Positions 52,179 through 59,967 of a stretch of DNA of 64,000 bases are shown here, piece by piece. Under the pieces are notes generated by a model. The model ran no database searches, was not told the origin of the DNA, and saw only the letters and a list, made by a program, of their open reading frames with translations. The position numbers and the translations under genes are program-made. The DNA is from Herbihabitans rhizosphaerae (GTDB taxonomy: Bacteria > Actinomycetota > Actinomycetes > Mycobacteriales > Pseudonocardiaceae), in the NCBI RefSeq assembly GCF_004216555.1, contig NZ_SGWQ01000001.1:1032879-1096878 (forward strand). Direction: 5' to 3'. Each line of letters begins with the position of its first letter. The first letter of the stretch is position 1.

Positions 52179-53191
52179 GGCACCCGGACGGCCGGCACAT
52201 GCCGCCGCCCGATCCGCCTGCGGAACACCCAGTACGTCCACCCCTGGTAGAGCAGGACCACCGGCGCCACGAACGCGCCGAGCCAGGTCATGATCTCCAG
52301 CGTGTACGGGCTGGACGCGCTTTCCGCAACGGTCAACGAGTTCGCGGTGTCCACAGTGGACGGAAGCACGTCCGGGTAGAGCGATCCGAACAGCACGACC
52401 ACCGATGCGGTGATGGTGACCGCGAGGGCGGCGAAAGCCTGCCCCTCACGGCCGACCGCGATTCGCGCCACCGCCGCCGCGCCGGCCAGCAGCGCCACCG
52501 CGACGGCGATCCAGGTCCAGTCCGAGCCGTGCCGCAGTTGCACCACGGCCAGCAGTCCGAAAAGCGGGAGCAGGCCCACCGGCGACACCCCTGTCGCCAA
52601 CCGGCGGGCCCGCTCCCTGATTTCCCCTTCGGTCTTCAACGCGACGAAGACCGCACCGTGCACCAGTGCGAAGCCGGCGACAGCGATCGCACCGAGCACG
52701 GTGTCCCAACGCACCACCTCGAGCCATGACCCGACGCGGTTCCCTTGTGCGTCAAGGGGAATCCCCAGGACGCTGGCCGACAGCAGCAGCCCGACCCCGA
52801 GTGCGGGCAGCCACGAACCGGCGACGATCACCCGGTCCCAGTTACGTCGCCAGCGATCCGAGTCGACCTTGCCACGCCACTCGAACGCGACACCCCGGCC
52901 GATCAGCGCGAGCAGTACGACCAGCAACGGCAGGTAGACCGCGCTGGACAGCGAGGCGTACCACGGCGGGAACGCCGCGAAGGTGGCGCCGACCGCGACG
53001 ATCAGCCACACCTCGTTGCCGTCCCACACCGGGCCGATCGTGTTGACCATGACGCGCCGGTCGGTGTCGTCGCGTCCGAGCACCGGCAGCAGCATGCCGA
53101 CGCCGAAGTCGAACCCCTCCAGAAAGAGGTAGCCCAGCCAGAACGCGGCGATGACGACGAACCAGATCGTCGGCAGGTCCACTGTGGACAC
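52175..53191 (-). CDS. cydB: Cytochrome bd ubiquinol/menaquinol oxidase subunit II
   Basis: 338 residues with eight or more membrane helices. MLLPVLGRDDTDRRVMVNTIGPVWDGNEVW near the N-terminus is the CydB hallmark. It supports the heme-bearing CydA subunit in the membrane. 6-bp gap after cydA and overlapping cydDC by 4 bp. Confidence 0.95.
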   Translation of the reverse strand: MSTVDLPTIWFVVIAAFWLGYLFLEGFDFGVGMLLPVLGRDDTDRRVMVNTIGPVWDGNEVWLIVAVGATFAAFPPWYASLSSAVYLPLLVVLLALIGRGVAFEWRGKVDSDRWRRNWDRVIVAGSWLPALGVGLLLSASVLGIPLDAQGNRVGSWLEVVRWDTVLGAIAVAGFALVHGAVFVALKTEGEIRERARRLATGVSPVGLLPLFGLLAVVQLRHGSDWTWIAVAVALLAGAAAVARIAVGREGQAFAALAVTITASVVVLFGSLYPDVLPSTVDTANSLTVAESASSPYTLEIMTWLGAFVAPVVLLYQGWTYWVFRRRIGRRHVPAVRVP

Positions 53192-53197
53192 CCCTTC

Positions 53198-54688
53198 CTA
53201 GTACGCGAAGGCGAGCTCGTCGCCTTCTTCGGTCTTGTCGGTCTTGTCGTCGGGCGGCAGCACGCCTTCCACACCGGCGCGCGCGTACTTCGTGATCAGG
53301 AACAGCTCCAGCACCGCGAGCACTGCGTACACCGTGGTGAGCGCGATCAGCGAGGTCAGCACCTCGCCGGCGGACAGGCTGGACACGCCGGTCGCGGTGA
53401 ACATCCACATGCCGTCCACCCCGGTCGGGTTCGGCACCACGACGAACGGCTGGCGCCCCATCTCGGTGAAGATCCAGCCGAGACTGTTGGCCAGGAACGG
53501 CAACGCGATCGCGGCGAGCACCATTCGCGGGAACCATTTCGTGCGCGGCACCCGCCCGCGCCTGGTGAGCCACAGCGCCAGCACTCCGATGCCCGCGGAG
53601 ATCGCACCGAGTCCGATCATCAGGCGGAACGCCCAATACGTAACAGGCAAGATGGGCACGTAGTCGATCGGCTTGCCGGACAGCTCGCCGAGCCGCTCGT
53701 CGACCGGGTAGTTGGTGCCGTACTTCGCGCGATACTCGGCGACCAGCTCGTTGACGCCCTTGACCTGGCTGTCGAAGTCGTTGTGCGCCAAGAAGGACAG
53801 CAGCGCCGGCACGGTGAAAGACTTGACGTTCTCGCAGTCCGGCCGGGACACGTCGCCGTAGGCGAAGATCGAGAATCCGGCCGGCTCCTCGGTGTTACAC
53901 AAGGCTTCCGCCGCCGCCATCTTCATCGGCTGCTGCTGGAACATCAGCTTGCCCTGCATGTCGCCGGTGACCGCGAGCCCGGCGAACGCGACCGCACCGA
54001 CCAGCGCGCCGAGCTTCACCGACGTGCGCCAGATCCCGTCGTGCTCCTCGGGATCACCGTCGCGCCCCTTGCGCCACAGGTGCCAGCCGCCGATACCGAC
54101 CAGCAGCGCCGCCGCCACGGCGAACGCGCCGGCAATCGCGTGCGGGAACGCGGCCAGCGTCGTGTTGTTGGTGAGCACCGCCCAGATGTCGGTCAGCCTC
54201 GGCCGGCCGTCCACGATCTCGGCACCCACCGGATGCTGCATCCACGAGTTCGCCGCGATGATGAAGTACGCGGAGGCGACCGTGGCCAGCGAGAACGCCC
54301 ACGCGCAGGCCAGGTGCACCTTCTTGGGCAGCCGGTCCCAGCCGAAGATCCACAGGCCGAGGAAGGTGGACTCCACGAAGAACGCGACCAGGCCCTCCAT
54401 GGCCAGCGGCGCGCCGAACACGTCGCCCACGAAGCGCGAGTACGCGCTCCAGGTCATGCCGAACTGGAATTCCTGCACGATGCCGGTGACCACGCCGGCG
54501 GCGAAGTTGATCAGGAGCAGCTTGCCCCAGAACTTGGTCATCGCGTAGTAGCGGTGCCGGCCGGTGCGCACCCACGCGGTCTGCATGACGGCGACGAGCA
54601 CGGACAGGCCGATGGTCAGCGGCACCATCAGGAAGTGGTAGACGGTCGTGATCCCGAACTGCCAGCGGGCCAGATCGAGAACGTCCAT
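53198..54688 (-). CDS. cydA: Cytochrome bd oxidase subunit I
   Basis: 496 residues. Axial His18 (YHFLMVP segment), the family GWIFTEMGRQPF segment of the quinol-binding region and a short Q loop. It carries hemes b and d and reduces oxygen to water with electrons from menaquinol, at low oxygen. First gene of the cyd operon. A DevR-box-like palindrome lies 57-72 bp before the start. Confidence 0.96.
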   Translation of the reverse strand: MDVLDLARWQFGITTVYHFLMVPLTIGLSVLVAVMQTAWVRTGRHRYYAMTKFWGKLLLINFAAGVVTGIVQEFQFGMTWSAYSRFVGDVFGAPLAMEGLVAFFVESTFLGLWIFGWDRLPKKVHLACAWAFSLATVASAYFIIAANSWMQHPVGAEIVDGRPRLTDIWAVLTNNTTLAAFPHAIAGAFAVAAALLVGIGGWHLWRKGRDGDPEEHDGIWRTSVKLGALVGAVAFAGLAVTGDMQGKLMFQQQPMKMAAAEALCNTEEPAGFSIFAYGDVSRPDCENVKSFTVPALLSFLAHNDFDSQVKGVNELVAEYRAKYGTNYPVDERLGELSGKPIDYVPILPVTYWAFRLMIGLGAISAGIGVLALWLTRRGRVPRTKWFPRMVLAAIALPFLANSLGWIFTEMGRQPFVVVPNPTGVDGMWMFTATGVSSLSAGEVLTSLIALTTVYAVLAVLELFLITKYARAGVEGVLPPDDKTDKTEEGDELAFAY

Positions 54689-54723
54689 GCCCCAACGATT
54701 GCCGGCGCGCGCCGGTCCCGGCA

Positions 54724-54760
54724 GGTCTTGGCGTCCCGACCTGGCGGGACCTACGTCCCG
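54724..54760 (-). promoter_or_regulatory. DevR/DosR-box-like palindromes upstream of cydA
   Basis: CGGGAC-CTAC-GTCCCG (54745-54760) has the GGGAC-N4-GTCCC layout of DevR boxes (TTGGGACTWWAGTCCCAA). A weaker half-match GGTCT-TGGC-GTCCC lies at 54724-54737, with a similar spacing to the paired boxes of mycobacterial DevR targets. A DevR-like regulator is encoded nearby. Confidence 0.6.
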
Positions 54761-54771
54761 GAGGTGGGTGA

Positions 54772-54806
54772 GCGTTTACTCACCACAGGGTAAGTACTCA
54801 CTCACC
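54772..54806. repeat. 35-bp repeat ending in GGTAAGTACTCACTCACC (copy 2)
   Basis: It matches 41511-41545. Here it touches the 3' end of the MFS remnant: its last bases include the stop codon of that frame. Confidence 0.6.
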
Positions 54807-55205
54807 TGGTGACTGACGCCCACCGCCACGACGCGTGGTCCACGAACAAGCCGCCGAGCAGCGGCCCGATCATGGTCGTCACGCCGAACACCGAGCCGAG
54901 CGCGCCCTGGTACTTTCCCCGCTCCCGCAACGGAATCACGTCCGCGATCAGCGCGGCCGAGGTCACCATCAGGCCACCGGCGCCGAGACCCTGGACGCCG
55001 CGAAACGCCCACCAGCGCGCCGAGGCTGTCGGCGAAACCCGCACAGCGGCGAGCCGATGCCGAAGACCAGTACGGACACCTGGAACACCACGCGCCGGCC
55101 GAACATGTCGCCGAACTTGCCGACCAGCGGCGTCACCACGGTCTCGGCGAGCATGTACGCGGTGACCATCGAGGCCAGATGCTCGGCGCCGCCCAGCTCA
55201 CCGGC
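54802..55205 (-). pseudogene. MFS drug-exporter remnant (DHA2-like)
   Basis: About 400 bp encode the first quarter of an EmrB/QacA-type MFS transporter: VTAYMLAETVVTPLVGKFGDMFGRRVVFQVSVLVFGIGS in one frame, then FRGVQGLGAGGLMVTSAALIADVIPLRERGKYQGALG and GPLLGG...WRWAS in another. One or two frameshifts near 55030-55045 and truncation at both ends leave no function. Both ends coincide with dispersed repeats (54772 and 55209), so it looks like a piece left after rearrangement. Confidence 0.8.
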
Positions 55206-55208
55206 TAA

Positions 55209-55308
55209 TCCGCCTCCCGGCATTTCCCAGTACTGTCGCCTTCCGTCGAAAGTGCAGCTTGGTCTGTCACCGTGGCTGGCTTGCATCCCGTTCCCCTTGG
55301 GTGCGGTC
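55209..55308 (+). repeat. About 100-bp dispersed repeat (copy B)
   Basis: Related to 46178-46276 in the same orientation, with shared blocks at both ends (see there). It abuts the truncated 5' end of the MFS remnant and precedes the riboswitch. Confidence 0.6.
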
Positions 55309-55370
55309 GATCGCGGCGCCGGCGTCGACCCGACGACCAAGGACCGGGAAGTACACGTAAGATCGCTGAT

Positions 55371-55505
55371 GCCAGAGGGGAGTAGTTCCGACGGCGTTCG
55401 GCTTCGGCCGGTCGCCTGGCGAGGACATCGACATACTGACTCGCTCGCGAGTCCGGTGCCTCACCCGCGTGGCGCGGGCGAACGAGACCTCCGGCCGGGA
55501 TTGAT
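55371..55505 (+). ncRNA. yybP-ykoY (manganese) riboswitch candidate
   Basis: The conserved AGAGGGGAGTAG start, a mid GACATCGACATACTGACTCG segment and the CGAACGAGACCTCCGG end occur in the order and spacing known for yybP-ykoY riboswitches in actinomycetes, which bind Mn2+. It lies just before a GDT1/TMEM165-type transporter, the usual partner gene. Manganese would open expression of the exporter. Confidence 0.85.
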
Positions 55506-55561
55506 CATGCCCGGTCGGAGTGATGCTGCTCTCGTCCGGGCCCGACGGAGGGAACTCTCCA

Positions 55562-56161
55562 GTGGGCAACTGGCTCCTCGCATTCGTCTCCGCGTTCGGC
55601 CTCGTGTTCCTGGTCGAGCTGCCGGACAAGACACTGGTGGCCACGCTCGTGCTGACCACGCGCTACCGCGCGCTGCCCGTGTTCGTCGGCGTGGTCGCCG
55701 CGTTCGCCGTGCAGTGCGTGATCGCCGTGCTGTTCGGCAGCGTGCTGACCCTGCTGCCCGATCGGGCGGTGGCCGGCGTGGTCGCGCTGCTGTTCGCGAT
55801 CGGCGCGTTCTTCCTGCTGCGCGAGGGATTCGGCAACGATGACGACGACGGCGACGGGGAGAACGGCCGGCACTTGACCGTCTCGTTCGCGCGTGCGGCG
55901 CTGACCTCGTTCGGCGTGCTGTTCGCCGCCGAGTGGGGCGACGCGTCGCAACTCGCCACGGCCGGCCTGACCGCGCGGTACGGCAATCCGATCGCGGTCG
56001 GCCTTGGCGCGTGGGTGGCGCTGGCGACCGTGGCCGGCATCGCCGTGCTGATCGGCCAGCGCATTCGCGACCGCATCAAGCCGCACCTGGTGCAACGGGT
56101 CGGCGGGTTCGTGTTCGCCGCGTTCGCGCTCATCGCGCTGTGGGAGGCGATCAGCGGCTGA
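55562..56161 (+). CDS. GDT1/TMEM165 (UPF0016) family cation transporter
   Basis: About 199 residues from GTG 55562 (GGAGGG upstream; ATG 55523 possible). Two related halves carry the family motifs ELPDKT (residue about 19) and EWGDASQ (about 127), separated by an acidic GNDDDDGDGE loop. Six membrane helices. Family members move Mn2+ or Ca2+ out of the cytoplasm. The upstream Mn riboswitch supports a manganese role. Confidence 0.9.
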   Translation: MGNWLLAFVSAFGLVFLVELPDKTLVATLVLTTRYRALPVFVGVVAAFAVQCVIAVLFGSVLTLLPDRAVAGVVALLFAIGAFFLLREGFGNDDDDGDGENGRHLTVSFARAALTSFGVLFAAEWGDASQLATAGLTARYGNPIAVGLGAWVALATVAGIAVLIGQRIRDRIKPHLVQRVGGFVFAAFALIALWEAISG

Positions 56162-56258
56162 CCGCCGAACGGCGCATTGACACCGTGATGTAACTCATGG
56201 GTAACTTACCCCACAGTAGCCCGTGCGGTGGGTGTGTCGTCGCGCAAAGGAGCGAGCC

Positions 56259-57206
56259 GTGTCGCGTCTATCTGGCCTGGTCAGCCGTGGTCGAGCAGTA
56301 ATCGTCGCCGCGGGGGTCACCGCGGCACTCGTCGCGGCCGGGACCACACCGGCACAGGCGGAGCTCCGCGAGGGTGGTCTACCCGAGGCGATCGCCGGCT
56401 ATCTCGCCACGCCGGACAAGGTTGCCGGCGCGAACGATTGGTCGTGCAAACCATCGGCGAAGCGACCGAACCCGGTGGTGCTGCTGCCGGGCACCTTCGC
56501 GAACATCGGCGCGAACTTCGTGAAGGCGTCGCCGCGCCTGAAGAACAACGGGTACTGCGTGTTCGCCACGAACTACGGCATGACCGCCCCTTCACTCGGA
56601 CGGGCCGGTGGCCTGGACCATGCCACCGAGTCGGCCAAGCAGCTCGACGCGTTCGTGAAGAAGGTGCTCGACAAGACCGGCGCGAAGAAGGTCGACATCA
56701 TCGGCCACTCGCAGGGCGGCAACGTGCCGATCTACTGGATCAAGAAGATGGGCAACGCCGACAAGGTGGCGCATTACGTCGGCTGGGCACCCAGCTACAA
56801 CGGCACCACGGTGAACGGCATCGTGAACCTCGGCGAGACCCTCGGGCTGCTCGGCTTCGCCGTCGGGCTCGCCGACTTCGCCCAGTTCCCCGGCGTGCTG
56901 GACCAAACCTACGCAAGCGACTACACCAAGGCGCTCTGGGCCGGCGACGGGAACGTCCCAAGTGGACCGAAGTACACGGTGATCATGACAAGGAACGACT
57001 TCGTCGTGACGCCGTACCACACCCAGAAGCTCACCGGGCAGAACGTGAACAACATCGTGCTGCAGGAGAAGTGCCCGCTGGACCAGGCCGGACACGTCGG
57101 CCTGTTCAACGACGACCCGACCCTGCAGATGACCATGAACGCGCTGGCCGACGGCCCGGCGAACTTCCAGCCGCGCTGCACCGGCTTCGGCATCCCGTTG
57201 GCCTGA
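56259..57206 (+). CDS. Secreted lipase/esterase (class 2 / EstA type)
   Basis: 315 residues. Signal peptide to about residue 30 (VTAALVAAGTTPAQA), then an alpha/beta hydrolase: VVLLPGTFANI, the GHSQGG nucleophile elbow (Ser), and DQAGHVGLF with the catalytic His. The family (PF01674) cleaves triacylglycerols or fatty esters outside the cell. GTG 56259 with AAAGGAG upstream. 5 bp before the P450 gene. Confidence 0.9.
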   Translation: MSRLSGLVSRGRAVIVAAGVTAALVAAGTTPAQAELREGGLPEAIAGYLATPDKVAGANDWSCKPSAKRPNPVVLLPGTFANIGANFVKASPRLKNNGYCVFATNYGMTAPSLGRAGGLDHATESAKQLDAFVKKVLDKTGAKKVDIIGHSQGGNVPIYWIKKMGNADKVAHYVGWAPSYNGTTVNGIVNLGETLGLLGFAVGLADFAQFPGVLDQTYASDYTKALWAGDGNVPSGPKYTVIMTRNDFVVTPYHTQKLTGQNVNNIVLQEKCPLDQAGHVGLFNDDPTLQMTMNALADGPANFQPRCTGFGIPLA

Positions 57207-57211
57207 CGATC

Positions 57212-58564
57212 ATGGGCGGGGTGCGTCTGACCGGACGGGAGGCGCTCGCGCTGCTGCCGTACGCGCGGCGCGACGCCCTCGCGTTCTACGCGGAACTGCT
57301 GGCGCGGCACGGTGACACGGTGTCGATGCCGGTGGCACCGCGCACCAAGTTCCACGTGCTGTCCCGGCCGGAGCACGTGGCACACGTGCTGGTCGGCAAT
57401 CAGGCCAACTACCTCAAGGCGCGCACCTACCGCCCGCTGACCGAGGTGGTCGGCAACGGGTTGCTCACCAGTGAGGGTGAGCACTGGGCGCGGCAGCGGC
57501 GGCTCGTGCAGCCGATGTTCTCCCGGCGGCACGTGGTGTCCTTCGGCGGTGACATGGCCTCGGCGGCCACCAGGGCGGTGGACACGTGGGCCGACGACGC
57601 GCGGATCGAGGCGGCCACCACGATGAGCGCGCTGGCGCTGGACGTGGTCGGCCGGGCGCTGTTCGGCGCGGACCTGACCGGCGACGCGGCCGGGGTCGCG
57701 CCCACGATGGATCTGTTGATGGACCGAATGATTCGGGTCACGAGCAATCCGCTGTTCTGGATCACGCCCAACTACCACGAATGGCGGACACCCAACCGGC
57801 GCAAGGCGGACGCCGCCAAGGCGCGGCTGGACGCGATCGTGGATCGCATGATCGCCGACCGCAAGCGGCGCGGGTCCGGCGACGGTGACGGTGACGGTGA
57901 TCTGCTCGACATGCTGCTCGCCGCGCGGGACGCCGAGAGCGGCACCGCGATGAGCGAGCAGCAGGTGCGCGACGAGCTGATGACGTTCATGGTGGCCGGC
58001 CACGAGACCACGGCGAACACGCTGGTGTGGACGTTCTCCCTGCTGTCGACGCACCCGGAGGCACGACGGCGACTGGAGTCCGAAGTGGACAGTGTGCTCG
58101 CCGGGCGGGTGCCGGACGCGGACGACGCGGACAAGCTGGAGTGGACCAATGCCGTGGTGTCCGAGGCACTGCGGCTGTACCCGCCTGCGTGGACGCTCGA
58201 GCGCGAGGCGATCGCCGACGACGAGGTGGACGGCGTGCGGATCCGGGCCGGATCGATGGTGGCCACGCCGCCGTGGCTGGTGCACCGGCACCCCGAACAC
58301 TGGACCAATCCGGAAGGTTTCGACCCCGAACGGTTCCTGCCCGAGGCGGCGCGCGGCCGGCACAAGTTCGCCTACCTGCCGTTCGGCGGCGGCCGGCGGC
58401 AATGCGTCGGCTCCGGGTTCGCCATGCTGGAGGCGGTGCTCATACTCGCCGTGATCACCCAGCGGTACCGGCTCGACCTCGCGCCGGGCGTGCGGCCGCG
58501 GCCGGATCCGATGATCACCCTGCGGCCGCGCGGCAAGGTTCCGATGACCGTTCGCGCCCGCTGA
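57212..58564 (+). CDS. Cytochrome P450
   Basis: 450 residues: I-helix AGHETT, ExxR in SEALRLYPP, and heme loop FGGGRRQCVG with Cys398. The length and Arg/Asp-rich B-C region suggest a CYP of fatty-acid or terpenoid type (CYP102/CYP4-like), not the small CYP107 class. No ferredoxin or reductase gene lies near. Overlap of translation with the lipase (5-bp gap) suggests a shared substrate, for example fatty acids released by the lipase. Confidence 0.92.
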   Translation: MGGVRLTGREALALLPYARRDALAFYAELLARHGDTVSMPVAPRTKFHVLSRPEHVAHVLVGNQANYLKARTYRPLTEVVGNGLLTSEGEHWARQRRLVQPMFSRRHVVSFGGDMASAATRAVDTWADDARIEAATTMSALALDVVGRALFGADLTGDAAGVAPTMDLLMDRMIRVTSNPLFWITPNYHEWRTPNRRKADAAKARLDAIVDRMIADRKRRGSGDGDGDGDLLDMLLAARDAESGTAMSEQQVRDELMTFMVAGHETTANTLVWTFSLLSTHPEARRRLESEVDSVLAGRVPDADDADKLEWTNAVVSEALRLYPPAWTLEREAIADDEVDGVRIRAGSMVATPPWLVHRHPEHWTNPEGFDPERFLPEAARGRHKFAYLPFGGGRRQCVGSGFAMLEAVLILAVITQRYRLDLAPGVRPRPDPMITLRPRGKVPMTVRAR

Positions 58565-59221
58565 TCACGGCGCCCAGGTGATCGCCTGGCCGTCGCGCGA
58601 GCCGTACGGCTCGTCGGTGTACTTGGCCACGATCAGCGGCGTGGACACCGGCGCGGAGACGATCGCGCAGTGCTCGATCGTCTTTCCCTTGTCCTTGAAC
58701 GACTTCGGCTCGTTCGCCTTGCAGCGCGCGAATTCCTGCGCGTCGAATCGGATCACCGGGTCGCTGGACTTGTCGTCGGCGGTGTACGCGGCGCTGTAGA
58801 TGTCCATTCCGGACAGTGCGCGCGCGACCTCGGTGCCACTCTCGTTGGTGATCGTCTTCTTCACGAAGTACAGCGTCCGGCCGTCCAGCTCGGAGGCGTC
58901 GGCGGCGGGCATGCCGGCGCGGACGGTGGCCATGTCGGCGTCGGTGCCCTTCTCGATCGAGTTGACCGACAGGCTGACCACGCCGACCTGCTCGTCGTCC
59001 TCGATCGGGATCGTCACCTTCTGGCCGAACTTCAGCTTGGTGCCCGGCGTGGCCAGCGCACCGGGTTGCACGGGTCCGCCCTGGCTGGACGGTCCGGCGG
59101 ACGGTGAACTCGACTGTGTGTTCGGCGTACTCGGCGTGGACGAGTCTCCGGAATCGGAGCCACATCCCGCGAGTAACGCGGCCGTGCCGAGGGCAGCGGT
59201 CAGACAGATCTTCGTGCGCAC
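58565..59221 (-). CDS. Lipoprotein of unknown function
   Basis: 218 residues. Lipobox LAGC at residues 17-20, then a Ser/Pro/Thr-rich linker (to about residue 50) and a domain with a DUF4352-like character (VGVVSLSVNSIEKGT ... LYFVKKTITNESGTEVA), an immunoglobulin-like fold found in actinomycete lipoproteins. Convergent with the P450 gene (adjacent stops). Confidence 0.85.
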   Translation of the reverse strand: MRTKICLTAALGTAALLAGCGSDSGDSSTPSTPNTQSSSPSAGPSSQGGPVQPGALATPGTKLKFGQKVTIPIEDDEQVGVVSLSVNSIEKGTDADMATVRAGMPAADASELDGRTLYFVKKTITNESGTEVARALSGMDIYSAAYTADDKSSDPVIRFDAQEFARCKANEPKSFKDKGKTIEHCAIVSAPVSTPLIVAKYTDEPYGSRDGQAITWAP

Positions 59222-59270
59222 ATCTCCTCCTCATGATCAACAGAGTGGCGCACCCTACCCGCCCGAGGAA

Positions 59271-59954
59271 TCAGCGCAGCGCCGTGGCGACGGCGGCGGC
59301 GGCGCTCACCACGCGCGGGCCGACGTCGACCTCGTCCAGCGGCTCGAACGACACCACACCGACGCTCGCGCGCAGCCCCGGCACTCCGCGCACGGGCACC
59401 GCGATGCCGTGCGCGCCCGCCTGCAGCTCGCCGGTGGTGGTCACCCACTCCGCGCCGCCCGGCCGCAGGGTGATCGCCTTGCCGGCCGCACCCCTGGTCA
59501 GCGGGTGCCGCGTGCCCTGCCGGTAACCGACGTGATAGGTGGTCCAGGACGGCTCGACGACCGCCACCGCCTGCGCCTCGTCGCCCTCCGCGACGGTCAG
59601 ATGTGCCGTCGCCCCAACGGTTTCCGCGAGTGAGCGCAGCACCGGCATGGCGGCGGCGCGCAGTTGCGGCGCCACTCGCGCGGCCAGGTTCAGCAGGCCG
59701 ACACCGAGCCGCACCCGCGAGCCGTCGCGGCGCACCAGCCCGCGCGCCTGCAGCGGCACGAGCAGCCGGTACACGGCCGCGCGACTGGCCCCGATCGCGG
59801 TCGCCAGATCGCTCACGCTGGGTGCCTCGGACTCCGAGTCGGCGACCGCCTGCAACAGCGCGAGGCCCCGCTCCAGGGTGAGCGCGCTCTCCTTGCCGTC
59901 GGCCGGGTGGCGCGGCCCTTTGGCGGGTCCGCGGGCGGGCAGGGCAGCCGCCAT
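59271..59954 (-). CDS. IclR-family regulator
   Basis: 227 residues: winged HTH (LTLERGLALLQAVADSESEAPSVSDLATAIGASRAAVYRLLVPLQARGL) and the IclR effector domain (GVVSFEPLDEVDV near the end, slightly truncated relative to the usual 250). It is downstream of fahA by 13 bp and likely regulates the homogentisate genes (HmgR role). Confidence 0.9.
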   Translation of the reverse strand: MAAALPARGPAKGPRHPADGKESALTLERGLALLQAVADSESEAPSVSDLATAIGASRAAVYRLLVPLQARGLVRRDGSRVRLGVGLLNLAARVAPQLRAAAMPVLRSLAETVGATAHLTVAEGDEAQAVAVVEPSWTTYHVGYRQGTRHPLTRGAAGKAITLRPGGAEWVTTTGELQAGAHGIAVPVRGVPGLRASVGVVSFEPLDEVDVGPRVVSAAAAVATALR

Positions 59955-59967
59955 GATCAGGTCACGA

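Noticed and set aside
52745..54793. 682-codon open frame on the plus strand
   Set aside because: Antisense of cydA/cydB with the same low-complexity His/Arg bias and no motifs.
54776..55012. Independent small gene on the minus strand
   Set aside because: It is an Arg/Gly-rich shadow of the MFS remnant frame at 54802.
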